From NCBI GenBank assembly GCA_964513215.1, contig CAZELU010000006.1, positions 1 through 64,000 of the forward strand: a stretch of DNA of 64,000 bases. Reading direction: 5' to 3'. The notes beneath the pieces were generated by a model. The model had not been told where the DNA came from. It worked only from the letters and a program-made list of their open reading frames with translations, and did no database searches. This document shows positions 1 to 7,548 of this stretch, piece after piece. Position 1 is the stretch's first letter. Each line of letters begins with the position of its first letter. A program made the position numbers and the translations under genes. The stretch comes from Casp-actino8 sp964513215. Lineage in GTDB: Bacteria > Actinomycetota > Acidimicrobiia > Acidimicrobiales > Ilumatobacteraceae.

Positions 1-29
1 CGCAATGACGGATCTTCGGTGGTGGTCAT
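1..29 (-). CDS. Partial 5' end of a gene leaving the left edge
   Basis: Only nine complete codons lie inside the window (ATG at 29 reading leftwards, MTTTEDPSL). The call rests on TAGCCT at 42-37, which ends 7 nt before this ATG, the same geometry that fixes many other starts here. No product can be named, and a chance match is possible. Confidence 0.35.
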
Positions 30-36
30 GGATCCG

Positions 37-42
37 AGGCTA
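37..42 (-). promoter_or_regulatory. Predicted -10 of leaderless promoter
   Basis: TAGCCT, 7 nt before ATG 29. Confidence 0.4.
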
Positions 43-82
43 GACCTACTCGGCCGGGGGTCGGACTCCGAGAACGACGTGA

Positions 83-676
83 TCAGCCCTCAGGGACCAG
101 GACCCCGCCAATCACGTGAATCACGCCGTTCGTGGCCGGCACATCCGCGGCGACCACATCGACCCCGTTGACCTTCACCGAATCTCCCGTCTTGGTCACG
201 AGCAACGTCTGGCCCTGCAGCGTCTCGAGCTCCTGGCCGTCAGTGAGGTCGGCCGCAGCGAACGCGCCAGGTACCACGTGATAAGTGAGCACAGCCGTCA
301 TCAGTTCGCGGTCGGCGAACACAGCATCCATCGTCGCGGCCGGAACAGTTCCGAACGCGTCGTCGGTGGGCGCGAAGACCGTGAATGGACCGTCGCTGCG
401 CAGTGCCTGTACGAGATCGGCCTCCACCAGCAATCCAGCCAAAGTGAAGAACTGTCCGGCGGTGAGTGCCTCGCCCACGATGTCGCCGATCGGAGCCTCG
501 TACGGCGGAAGAGTCTCGGCCGGTGGCGCGCTGTCAGTGGTTCCGTTACTGCTCCCATCACCGGTCGGAGCCGATGTCGGTTCTGGTGCGGCGACATCGG
601 CGGTGTCGTCGGCGCAGGCGACCGACACCGACACGAGGGTGACGAGGAGGGGGAGAACGAGTCGAGTGGTCTTCAC
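83..676 (-). CDS. Fasciclin (FAS1) domain lipoprotein
   Basis: Secreted, lipid-anchored protein of 197 aa with one FAS1 domain, a fold used for cell-surface adhesion. From GTG 676 it begins MKTTRL, followed by a hydrophobic stretch ending in a lipobox-like SVACAD. A Ser/Thr/Pro-rich linker follows (about residues 25-55), then the FAS1 domain to the C-terminus, with the typical FTVFAPTDDAF and LTYHVVPG motifs. A longer reading from GTG 685 is possible. GTG 676 is preferred because TACCGT ends 7 nt upstream and the signal peptide then starts cleanly. It is a single gene divergent from the RidA-like gene. The ligand is unknown. Confidence 0.9.
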   Translation of the reverse strand: MKTTRLVLPLLVTLVSVSVACADDTADVAAPEPTSAPTGDGSSNGTTDSAPPAETLPPYEAPIGDIVGEALTAGQFFTLAGLLVEADLVQALRSDGPFTVFAPTDDAFGTVPAATMDAVFADRELMTAVLTYHVVPGAFAAADLTDGQELETLQGQTLLVTKTGDSVKVNGVDVVAADVPATNGVIHVIGGVLVPEG

Positions 677-683
677 GCATCGC

Positions 684-689
684 ACGGTA
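684..689 (-). promoter_or_regulatory. Predicted -10 of fasciclin gene
   Basis: TACCGT, 7 nt before GTG 676; no Shine-Dalgarno. Confidence 0.55.
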
Positions 690-786
690 CGAAGCGCCTC
701 GCGTCATCAGCAGGGACGAAGGTCCCACTTCGGGTCGGCGCTGGTCCCATCTCGTGTCGTGCCGGCTCGAATGACACACTGGGGCG

Positions 787-1170
787 ATGAACCGTGAGAT
801 CGCACCGGCATCCATCGCCCCGACCGCGGCCAACTACGCCCACGCGATCGTCTCGGAGTCGACTCAGCGCTGGCTTCACACCTCGGGCATCGTGCCGATC
901 GGTCCCGACGGATCGGTTCCGCCGTCCATCGCCGACCAGGCGCAGACCGTGTGGGCCAACCTCACCGCGATCCTCGCCGACGCGGGTATGGGTCCGCACG
1001 ACGTCGTCTCGGTCACCACCTACGTGGTGGTCGGACAGCCCTTGGCGCCGGTGATGGCGGCGCGAGACACTGCACTCGGTGGCCATCGGGTCGCGAGCAC
1101 GCTGGTCACGGTGCCCGCGCTGGCGCGCCCCGAATGGCTGATGGAAATCGCACTCGTCGCCGCCCACTGA
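787..1170 (+). CDS. RidA/YjgF/YER057c family protein
   Basis: Small 127-aa protein of the Rid family, which in RidA itself hydrolyses reactive enamine/imine intermediates. Family features seen are the HTSGIVP segment, a helix with the usual A..QT..VW.N+, the VTTYVV strand and the C-terminal PEWLMEIALVAAH strand. The arginine that RidA proper carries in its VARLP motif is replaced (VPALARPEW), so deaminase activity is doubtful and it may belong to another Rid subgroup. It is a single gene just upstream of the mutase. The region 775-786 (CACACT plus 6 nt) is a weak leaderless promoter match. Confidence 0.85.
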   Translation: MNREIAPASIAPTAANYAHAIVSESTQRWLHTSGIVPIGPDGSVPPSIADQAQTVWANLTAILADAGMGPHDVVSVTTYVVVGQPLAPVMAARDTALGGHRVASTLVTVPALARPEWLMEIALVAAH

Positions 1171-1223
1171 CTCGGGGTCGTGACTCGTGCCCACCGGATG
1201 GGTGCGTACAGCCGAATCGCTCC

Positions 1224-1229
1224 TACGCT
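1224..1229 (+). promoter_or_regulatory. Predicted -10 of mutase gene
   Basis: TACGCT, 7 nt before ATG 1237. Confidence 0.6.
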
Positions 1230-1236
1230 TCACACG

Positions 1237-2811
1237 ATGAGTGACGACAAGCGCACCGATTCGGGAATTCCGGTCAAGGCTCTCTACACCGCCGACGACC
1301 TCGCGGGCTGGAATCCAGCCGAGCGATTGGGAACCCCCGGCCAGCCGCCCTACACCCGCGGCGTGTACCCCACGATGTACCGCGGCAAGTTGTGGACGAT
1401 GCGCCAGTACGCCGGCTTCGGCACGGCCGAGTCCACCAACGAACGCTTCAAGTTCTTGTTGGCAGCGGGCCAGACCGGACTGTCGTGCGCGTTCGACCTA
1501 CCCACGCAAATGGGTTACGACTCCGATCATGCTCGCGCCGAAGGTGAAGTGGGCAAGGTCGGTGTGGCCATCGACTCGATGGCCGACATGCGCCTGTTGT
1601 TGAAGGACCTGCCGCTCGACAAGGTCACGACGTCGATGACCATCAACTCGACGGCGGCCATCTTGCTGCTCATGTACGAACTCGTCGCCGAGGAGCAAGG
1701 TGTGCCGTCCACGGCTATCAGCGGCACCATCCAGAACGATCTGTTGAAGGAGTACATCGCGCGCGGTACGTACGTGTATCCGCCCAAACCGTCGATGCGG
1801 ATCATCACCAACATCTTCGAGTACTGCGCCAAGAACGTTCCGAAATGGAACACCATCTCGATCTCGGGATACCACATCCGCGAAGCCGGTTCGACGGCCG
1901 TGCAGGAGATCGCGTTCACCATCGCCAACGGCATCGCGTACGTGGAAGCAGCGGTGGCGGCCGGACTCGACGTCGACGATTTCGCTCCGCGCTTGTCCTT
2001 CTTCTGGAACGCCCACAACAACTTCTTCGAAGAAGTGGCCAAGTTCCGCGCGTCTCGGCGCATCTGGTACCGCATCATGTCCGAGCGCTTCGGCGCGAAG
2101 AAGGAGGCCAGCAAACTGCTGCGCTTCCACACGCAAACCGGCGGAAGCACACTGACGGCTCAGCAGCCCGAGAACAACATCGTGCGCGTGGCCGTGCAGT
2201 CGATGGCCGCAGTCATGGGTGGTACCCAGAGCCTGCACACCAACGGCTTCGACGAGGCGCTCAGTCTCCCCACCGAGCGGGCGGCTCGTATCGCGTTGCG
2301 CACGCAGCAGATCATCGGTTACGAGAGTGGTATCGCCGATACGCCCGACCCGCTCGCGGGCAGCTACTTCGTCGAGACGCTCACCGACGAAATCGAGCGT
2401 CTCGCCCTCGAATACATCGCCAAGATCGACGACATGGGGGGTGCTGTGGCCGCCATCGAGTCGGGCTATCAGATGGATGAAATCGAGCAGGCGGCGTACG
2501 AGTACACGAAGTCGATCGACGACGACGAGCGAGTGATCGTAGGTCTCAACAAGTTCTCGGTGGACGACGACCCCGAGCCCGAGGTATTCCCGATCGATCC
2601 GTCGCTCGAGCGCGGCCAGAAGACGCGCTTGGCCGACTACAAAGCCAAGCGTGATCGCGCGAAGGTCGATGCCGCGTTGCAGAACGTGGCCGATGCGGCC
2701 CGTGGCACCCAGAACGTGCTGTACCCCATGAAAGAAGCGTTGCGGGCCGACGCGACGCTGGGTGAGATCAGTGATGCGTTGCGAGGCGTGTTCGGGCTGT
2801 ATCAGCCCTGA
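1237..2811 (+). CDS. Methylmalonyl-CoA mutase, large (catalytic) subunit without B12 domain
   Basis: Catalytic TIM-barrel subunit (524 aa) of an adenosylcobalamin-dependent acyl-CoA mutase that interconverts methylmalonyl-CoA and succinyl-CoA. Motifs include RGVYPTMY, GLSCAFDLPTQ, GTIQNDLLKEY and SISGYHIREAG. Tyr58, Arg176 and His213 match P. shermanii Tyr89, Arg207 and His244 with exact spacing. Isobutyryl-CoA mutase replaces the Tyr/Arg pair with Phe/Gln, so methylmalonyl-CoA is the better substrate guess. The protein ends at the barrel, so the cobalamin-binding small subunit must be encoded elsewhere; none is in the window. ATG 1237 is preferred to an upstream reading at 1180 because TACGCT ends 7 nt before it. 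Its stop nearly meets the convergent SRPBCC gene. Confidence 0.93.
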   Translation: MSDDKRTDSGIPVKALYTADDLAGWNPAERLGTPGQPPYTRGVYPTMYRGKLWTMRQYAGFGTAESTNERFKFLLAAGQTGLSCAFDLPTQMGYDSDHARAEGEVGKVGVAIDSMADMRLLLKDLPLDKVTTSMTINSTAAILLLMYELVAEEQGVPSTAISGTIQNDLLKEYIARGTYVYPPKPSMRIITNIFEYCAKNVPKWNTISISGYHIREAGSTAVQEIAFTIANGIAYVEAAVAAGLDVDDFAPRLSFFWNAHNNFFEEVAKFRASRRIWYRIMSERFGAKKEASKLLRFHTQTGGSTLTAQQPENNIVRVAVQSMAAVMGGTQSLHTNGFDEALSLPTERAARIALRTQQIIGYESGIADTPDPLAGSYFVETLTDEIERLALEYIAKIDDMGGAVAAIESGYQMDEIEQAAYEYTKSIDDDERVIVGLNKFSVDDDPEPEVFPIDPSLERGQKTRLADYKAKRDRAKVDAALQNVADAARGTQNVLYPMKEALRADATLGEISDALRGVFGLYQP

Positions 2812-2814
2812 CGA

Positions 2815-3258
2815 CTACGCGAAGAGTTTCGCCAACCGGTCGAGGGTGGCGATCATCGACTTCTTGTTGCGACCCGGAGCATTGATCGCGCGCAACATCA
2901 GTTGCGACTTGCTGCCGTTGTAATCGAACTGCTCGGTCACCAACGTGCCGCCGTCGGTGGGCTCGAGGATGTAACGCCATACGTGACCGCCGAAGTGGCG
3001 CCAGGCGATGCGCTTGCCCTCGTCGAACTCGACCACTTCGTTGGTGATCTTGTACGGGGCGCCGATCTTCATGTCCATGCCGAATTTGGCGCCCAGCGAC
3101 AAGCGGGTCGGTGCATCGGACTGCGCCGCCTTCACCGAACCCGATCCGTCGATGTCGGCATGACGCGTGGGGTCGGCCAGGAGATCGAAGATCTGTTGCG
3201 GCGTGGCGGCCACGACTTTGTTCACGGACACGATCTTCTTGGGGTCACTTCCGGCCAT
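2815..3258 (-). CDS. SRPBCC (START-like) family protein
   Basis: Cytosolic 147-aa helix-grip protein of the polyketide cyclase/START-like superfamily, which binds small hydrophobic ligands. N-terminal VNKVVAATPQQIFDLLADP is the family start. W, R and H residues in the middle (RIAWRHFGGHVWRYILEP) and the amphipathic C-terminal helix also fit. No ligand can be inferred. GAGGAAAG lies upstream of ATG 3258 as a ribosome site. It is convergent with the mutase (3 bp apart) and downstream of the FAD-oxidoreductase pair on the other side. Confidence 0.8.
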   Translation of the reverse strand: MAGSDPKKIVSVNKVVAATPQQIFDLLADPTRHADIDGSGSVKAAQSDAPTRLSLGAKFGMDMKIGAPYKITNEVVEFDEGKRIAWRHFGGHVWRYILEPTDGGTLVTEQFDYNGSKSQLMLRAINAPGRNKKSMIATLDRLAKLFA

Positions 3259-3315
3259 GACGACTCGCTTTCCTCGATGATGCTTTCGCTGGTGATGAAT
3301 GTCTTCTGATTCGAA

Positions 3316-4575
3316 TCAACTCGACAATGTTTCCACGACCGCGCGACCGGTGCGACGCCCCGAGTACAACGCTCCTTGGATCGACGCGGTGTCGCGATGA
3401 TCGCCGCACACGAAGAGGCCCTGACCCAACGACACCGGCTTCTTGGGGGAGAACGGCGGTGATTGGTCGGGCTGGCCGTGGGCGATGGAGTAGGTGCGCA
3501 GATGGCGCCACGAGTTCACTGTCGCACCGAACATTCCGGCGAGTTGTCGACGGGCGTCGGCTTCGAGATCGCCATCGGTGCGACCGGGAATGGCGGCAGC
3601 GATCAAATGCTGGCCCGACGGGGCGTAGGCCGGACTCACGTTGCTCATGACGGCGATGTTGAGGACGGGACCGCGGCCGGTGCCATCGAGCACGATGGCT
3701 TTCGACGCGGTGGGCGCGCGATCGGCGGCGAAGTAGACGCACGACACCGATCGGGAGGTGACATCGGGGATGTCGACGAGACGGCGGGCCACCGGGCCCT
3801 CGGTGGCGACCACCACGGCGCGAGCCGTGACCACCCGATCGCCGTCGACGCGCACCTCACCCGAACCGACACCGATCACCGGCGTCGACAGGTGAATCAC
3901 GTCGGCCGGGACGCGCGAGGCCAACTGCGCCGACAATTGACCCATGCCGCGAGCAGGAACCGCGGCATCGCCGTCGGCAAGCATGCGGAAGATCACGTCG
4001 AACATGCGGCGTGACGCGGAAAGTTGCGGGTCGAGCTGGATGCCGCCGACGAGGGGAGTGAAGAAGCGGTCGATCATGGTGCTCGAGAAGCCGGACGACT
4101 CGAGAAGTGAGCGCGTGGTCATGTCGTCGCCGCGAAGTAGTTGCGATGCGTGACCAGTTCGCACGCGGCGTCGCAGCAACGCGATGCGCGCCTTGTCGAA
4201 TGGTGAACCAACCGGGGCCAACGCGGTGGACAGCACGCTCGTGGGCTTGCGGAACGGATCGGACACTTCGTAGCCGCGACCGTTGCGCCACACGAGTGCG
4301 CCCGGGTCGAAAGCCCGCAGATCGAGCGCCGTCACGTCGAACTGGCGATGAAGTTCGGGATACGCGGTGAGCAACACCTGGAAGCCACGATCGAGCAAGA
4401 ACCCGTCCACTTCATCGGTTCGCACACGACCCCCGACTCCGTCGGATGATTCGAGCACTGCGACCGAAAATCCGGCTTCGTGAACCACTCGGGCGGTGGC
4501 CAGTCCGGCCAGACCGGCGCCGACGATGGCGACGTCGACGGAATCAGGAAGGGGTGATCGGGGCAGTGACGACAC
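3316..4575 (-). CDS. FAD-dependent amine oxidase/phytoene desaturase-like oxidoreductase
   Basis: Flavoprotein of 419 aa with an N-terminal dinucleotide-binding motif (VAIVGAGLAGLATARVV, residues about 14-30), the following SDGVGGRVRT segment, and a C-terminal FAD-contact region (GLFVCGDHRDTASIQGAL), which places it in the protoporphyrinogen oxidase/phytoene desaturase superfamily. The substrate is unknown. It starts with GTG 4575, 15 bp after the epimerase-like gene, so the two are probably one operon led by the promoter at 5514-5509. Confidence 0.85.
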   Translation of the reverse strand: MSSLPRSPLPDSVDVAIVGAGLAGLATARVVHEAGFSVAVLESSDGVGGRVRTDEVDGFLLDRGFQVLLTAYPELHRQFDVTALDLRAFDPGALVWRNGRGYEVSDPFRKPTSVLSTALAPVGSPFDKARIALLRRRVRTGHASQLLRGDDMTTRSLLESSGFSSTMIDRFFTPLVGGIQLDPQLSASRRMFDVIFRMLADGDAAVPARGMGQLSAQLASRVPADVIHLSTPVIGVGSGEVRVDGDRVVTARAVVVATEGPVARRLVDIPDVTSRSVSCVYFAADRAPTASKAIVLDGTGRGPVLNIAVMSNVSPAYAPSGQHLIAAAIPGRTDGDLEADARRQLAGMFGATVNSWRHLRTYSIAHGQPDQSPPFSPKKPVSLGQGLFVCGDHRDTASIQGALYSGRRTGRAVVETLSS

Positions 4576-4590
4576 CGCGACGATCCTCGC

Positions 4591-5502
4591 TCAGGCCGGG
4601 CGGCCGAGAAGTGATCGCAGAGCCGATTCGAGATCGCGGTGGACGAACCCGTAGCCATCGGCGAGCAGAACCTTCGGCTCGACACGCTGGCCGGTGAACA
4701 GGAGAGCGTCGGCCAACTCGGAACCGAGCAACAACTTCGGACCGAAAGACGGCACCGGCACGAACGCCGGACGCTTCAACACGCGAGCAAGAGTCTTGGT
4801 GAATTCGGCCTGAGTGACCGGTTGGGGTGCGGTGAGATTGACGGCACCGGACACCGATGACGACAGAAGGTGATCGATCGCCTGCACTTCGTCATCGATG
4901 GAGATCCAGCTCTGCCACTGACGACCCGAACCCATTCGACCGCCAGCGCCGATCTTGAACAGCGGCAACAACTTCTTGAGTGCACCACCGCGCGGGCTGA
5001 GCACGATGCCGGTGCGCAGGTGCGCGACGCGAATACCAGCCTTCTCGGCCACGTCGGTCGCGGCCTCCCACTGCACGCACACATCGGCGAGGAATCCGGA
5101 GCCGGGCGCCGAATCTTCGGTGAACGAAGCGGTCTCGGATTCGCCGTAGTAACCGATGGCCGAACCCGACAGAAGAACCTTGGGTCCGTCGCTCAGGCTC
5201 GCCAGAGTGGACGCCAGTAGAGACGTGCTCTTGGTGCGGCTCTCGAGAATCTCGCGCTTGTACGAGTCGGTCCAACGCTTGTCGCCGATTCCGGCTCCAG
5301 CCATGTGCACGACCGCATCGACGCCACGCAGTCGATCGGAGTCGATGGCTCCGGAAGCCGGGTTCCAGGCGATGGTGTCGTTGCTCGACGAACCCGATCG
5401 GGTGAATCGAACGACGCGATCGCCGCGTCGAGTCAAATGGGCGGCGAGCGCAGTACCGATGAGGCCACTGGCGCCGGTGATGGCAATGGTGCGGGGGGAC
5501 AC
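4591..5502 (-). CDS. TIGR01777 family NAD(P)-dependent epimerase-like protein
   Basis: Extended short-chain dehydrogenase of 303 aa, related to YfcH and the SulA/GC1 family. It has an N-terminal Rossmann motif (TGASGLIGTALAAHL), the conserved VVHMAGAGIGDKRW segment, SGSAIGYYG with the active-site Tyr region, and the C-terminal DUF1731-like tail (RPAFVPVPSFGPKLLLG). The family's physiological reaction is unclear. GTG 5502 follows TAGCCT by 6 nt with no ribosome site, so it is probably leaderless and the first gene of an operon with the FAD oxidoreductase. Confidence 0.9.
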   Translation of the reverse strand: MSPRTIAITGASGLIGTALAAHLTRRGDRVVRFTRSGSSSNDTIAWNPASGAIDSDRLRGVDAVVHMAGAGIGDKRWTDSYKREILESRTKSTSLLASTLASLSDGPKVLLSGSAIGYYGESETASFTEDSAPGSGFLADVCVQWEAATDVAEKAGIRVAHLRTGIVLSPRGGALKKLLPLFKIGAGGRMGSGRQWQSWISIDDEVQAIDHLLSSSVSGAVNLTAPQPVTQAEFTKTLARVLKRPAFVPVPSFGPKLLLGSELADALLFTGQRVEPKVLLADGYGFVHRDLESALRSLLGRPA

Positions 5503-5508
5503 GAGGTC

Positions 5509-5514
5509 AGGCTA
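5509..5514 (-). promoter_or_regulatory. Predicted -10 of epimerase/oxidoreductase operon
   Basis: TAGCCT, 6 nt before GTG 5502. Confidence 0.6.
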
Positions 5515-5583
5515 CGACCGAGTGCGAGGGCCTGCCTGATCAGGGGCACAGATCTCACGACTCGTTCGTAGGCTGAACGTCAC

Positions 5584-6009
5584 ATGAAGACGCGAACCTT
5601 GCTCCTGTTGTCGGCGGGTTGTGCGTTGCTCATTCTTCTGGCCGGTGTGGTGTTCGCGTTCCAGCTCGCGGGCGACCGTCAAGAAGTTCGGTTTCTGTCC
5701 GTCGGCCAGTCGTCCCAGCTCGGCGACATGACCGTGTCGGTCGATCGCGTGACGATCGGGCCGGAAGGCACCGACGCCGTGGTGACGATGACGGGTGTAC
5801 CGGGCGAAAGCGTTCTGAAAGGTTGGCGACTTTTCGGGGACGGCAACATCACCGAACCGAGCGGCGCGGTGACCTCGGGGGCCTGCGATGCACGCACCGT
5901 CGTGCCGTCCGAGGGTTCGATCACCTGCACGGTCCGTTTCGTGGCCGTGGAGGTGTTGCAGGCCGTGGCGTACACGCGGGCGGGCGAACAGAGCCAGTGG
6001 AAACCCTGA
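5584..6009 (+). CDS. Small membrane-anchored or secreted protein of unknown function
   Basis: A 141-aa protein not recognised as a family member. It begins MKTRT and continues with a hydrophobic helix (about residues 4-27), either an uncleaved signal anchor or a signal peptide. The rest, about 110 residues of beta-rich extracellular sequence, contains two cysteines (GACDARTV and ITCTVRF) that could form a disulfide. A TAGGCT hexamer lies 9 nt upstream of ATG 5584 (5569-5574). It sits between the divergent epimerase operon and lpd. Confidence 0.65.
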   Translation: MKTRTLLLLSAGCALLILLAGVVFAFQLAGDRQEVRFLSVGQSSQLGDMTVSVDRVTIGPEGTDAVVTMTGVPGESVLKGWRLFGDGNITEPSGAVTSGACDARTVVPSEGSITCTVRFVAVEVLQAVAYTRAGEQSQWKP

Positions 6010-6075
6010 CCCTGGTCGGGCTCGACATCGGCATGACAGGGGTCATCAGGGCCTTCGGAAGCAGGTCCCACCCGC

Positions 6076-6081
6076 TACCTT
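6076..6081 (+). promoter_or_regulatory. Predicted -10 of lpd operon
   Basis: TACCTT. It ends 6 nt before CTG 6088, which is in frame with lpd, and 39 nt before GTG 6121. The transcript may start near 6088. Confidence 0.4.
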
Positions 6082-6120
6082 TATTCCCTGCACAGCGCCC
6101 CAGGCGCCTGGTTCGCGGAG

Positions 6121-7530
6121 GTGGTCTGTACGGCCGAGCAATTTGATCTCGTCGTGATCGGTGGAGGTCCGGGAGGCTACGGCGCTGCGCTGTATGCGGC
6201 ATCGGCTGGTGTCAACGTGGCACTGGTCGAACGCGATGCTCTGGGCGGCACCTGCCTCAACCGTGGTTGCATTCCGGCCAAAGCGTTTCTCGAGACCGCG
6301 TCGGTGTACCGGCACGTGGCTCATGCCGCCGACTTCGGCATCAACGCCTCGGCCCCGTCGGTCGACTTCGCCGTGACGCAGGCGCGCAAGCGCAAGATCG
6401 TCGATGGTCTGGTGAAGGGGATCGGCGGACTTTGCAAGTCGCGCAAGGTCACCGTGTTCAACGGCACCGGATCGCTCGGCGCCAACCGCACGGTGAACGT
6501 CTCGATGAACGACGGATCGTCGACCGTCATTCAGGGGGCCAATGTCATCCTCGCCGCCGGTTCGGTACCCCGCACCATTCCCGGTTTCGATCGCGGTGGC
6601 CCGATCATGACGAGCGACGAAGTGCTCGACCTCGATTACGTGCCGGCCCGCGTCGCGGTGATCGGCGGCGGTGCGATCGGTTGCGAGTTCGCGTCCACCT
6701 TCGCCGACCTCGGCTCGAAGGTCACGATTCTCGAAGGTCTGCCCAAGATCCTTCCCGGCCTCGACACCGACGTCGCCAACGTTGTCGTGAAGTCGTTCAA
6801 GAAGAAGAACATCGACATCCGCACCGGTGTGATGGTCAAGGGCCACACACCCAATGCGTCGGGCGGAACCGTGGTGTCGTTCGGCGATGGCGAGCAACTC
6901 GAAGTCGATGCCGTGGTGGTGTCGGTCGGGCGCCGTCCCTTCGCCGATCTCCTCGGATTGCAGGGCACGGCGGTCAAGGTCACCGAACGCGGCTTCGTGG
7001 AAGTCGATGCATGGTGTCGTACCAGTGAGCCCGGCGTGTACGCCATCGGCGATCTCGTCAACACACCGCAACTCGCACACGTCGGCTATGCCGAAGCGAT
7101 TCTCGCCGTGAAGCACCTGTTGGGCGAAGGACCGGCACCCATCGCGTACGACCGCGTGCCGTGGGCCATCTACTGTCATCCGGAAGTGGCCTGGGCCGGA
7201 CCGGGCGAAGACGCCGCCAAGGAACAGGGCCTCGACGTCGTCGTGGCCAAGCATCAGTTCCGCGGCAACAGCCGGGCCCAGATCCTGGGTGAGATCGACG
7301 GCCTCGTGAAGATCGTCGCCAAGCGCAACGCCGATGGTTCGGCCGGACAGGTGCTAGGTGTGCACATGGTCGGCCCGTGGGTCACCGAGCAGTTGTCGGG
7401 TGGCTATCTCGCCGTCAACTGGGAAGCCACCGTCGATGAAATCGCCGAGTTCGTGCAACCGCACCCGAGTCTGTCCGAGTTGTTCGGCGAGACGGTGTTG
7501 TCGCTCACCGGACGAAGCCTGAACGCCTGA
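6121..7530 (+). CDS. lpd: Dihydrolipoyl dehydrogenase (E3)
   Basis: FAD-dependent E3 (469 aa) that reoxidises the dihydrolipoyl group of 2-oxoacid dehydrogenase complexes with NAD+. It carries VVIGGGPGGYGAALYA for FAD, the redox disulfide GGTCLNRGC (Cys45, Cys50), the NAD-binding RVAVIGGGAIGCEFA, and the C-terminal HPSLSE with the His-Glu active-site pair. It heads lpd-E2-lipBA-pirin. The start is uncertain. GTG 6121 has GGAG abutting it, too close for a normal ribosome site. CTG 6088, in frame and 6 nt after TACCTT, would add 11 residues and give a leaderless start. Confidence 0.95.
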   Translation: MVCTAEQFDLVVIGGGPGGYGAALYAASAGVNVALVERDALGGTCLNRGCIPAKAFLETASVYRHVAHAADFGINASAPSVDFAVTQARKRKIVDGLVKGIGGLCKSRKVTVFNGTGSLGANRTVNVSMNDGSSTVIQGANVILAAGSVPRTIPGFDRGGPIMTSDEVLDLDYVPARVAVIGGGAIGCEFASTFADLGSKVTILEGLPKILPGLDTDVANVVVKSFKKKNIDIRTGVMVKGHTPNASGGTVVSFGDGEQLEVDAVVVSVGRRPFADLLGLQGTAVKVTERGFVEVDAWCRTSEPGVYAIGDLVNTPQLAHVGYAEAILAVKHLLGEGPAPIAYDRVPWAIYCHPEVAWAGPGEDAAKEQGLDVVVAKHQFRGNSRAQILGEIDGLVKIVAKRNADGSAGQVLGVHMVGPWVTEQLSGGYLAVNWEATVDEIAEFVQPHPSLSELFGETVLSLTGRSLNA

Positions 7531-7548
7531 GAATCGAGAGGAATCACG

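Noticed and set aside
116..790. 224-codon plus-strand frame opposite the fasciclin gene
   Set aside because: Arg/His-rich composition typical of antisense shadow; the fasciclin frame has clear motifs and a signal peptide.
1237..2811. Isobutyryl-CoA mutase
   Set aside because: Tyr and Arg are kept at the two specificity positions, where isobutyryl-CoA mutase has Phe and Gln.
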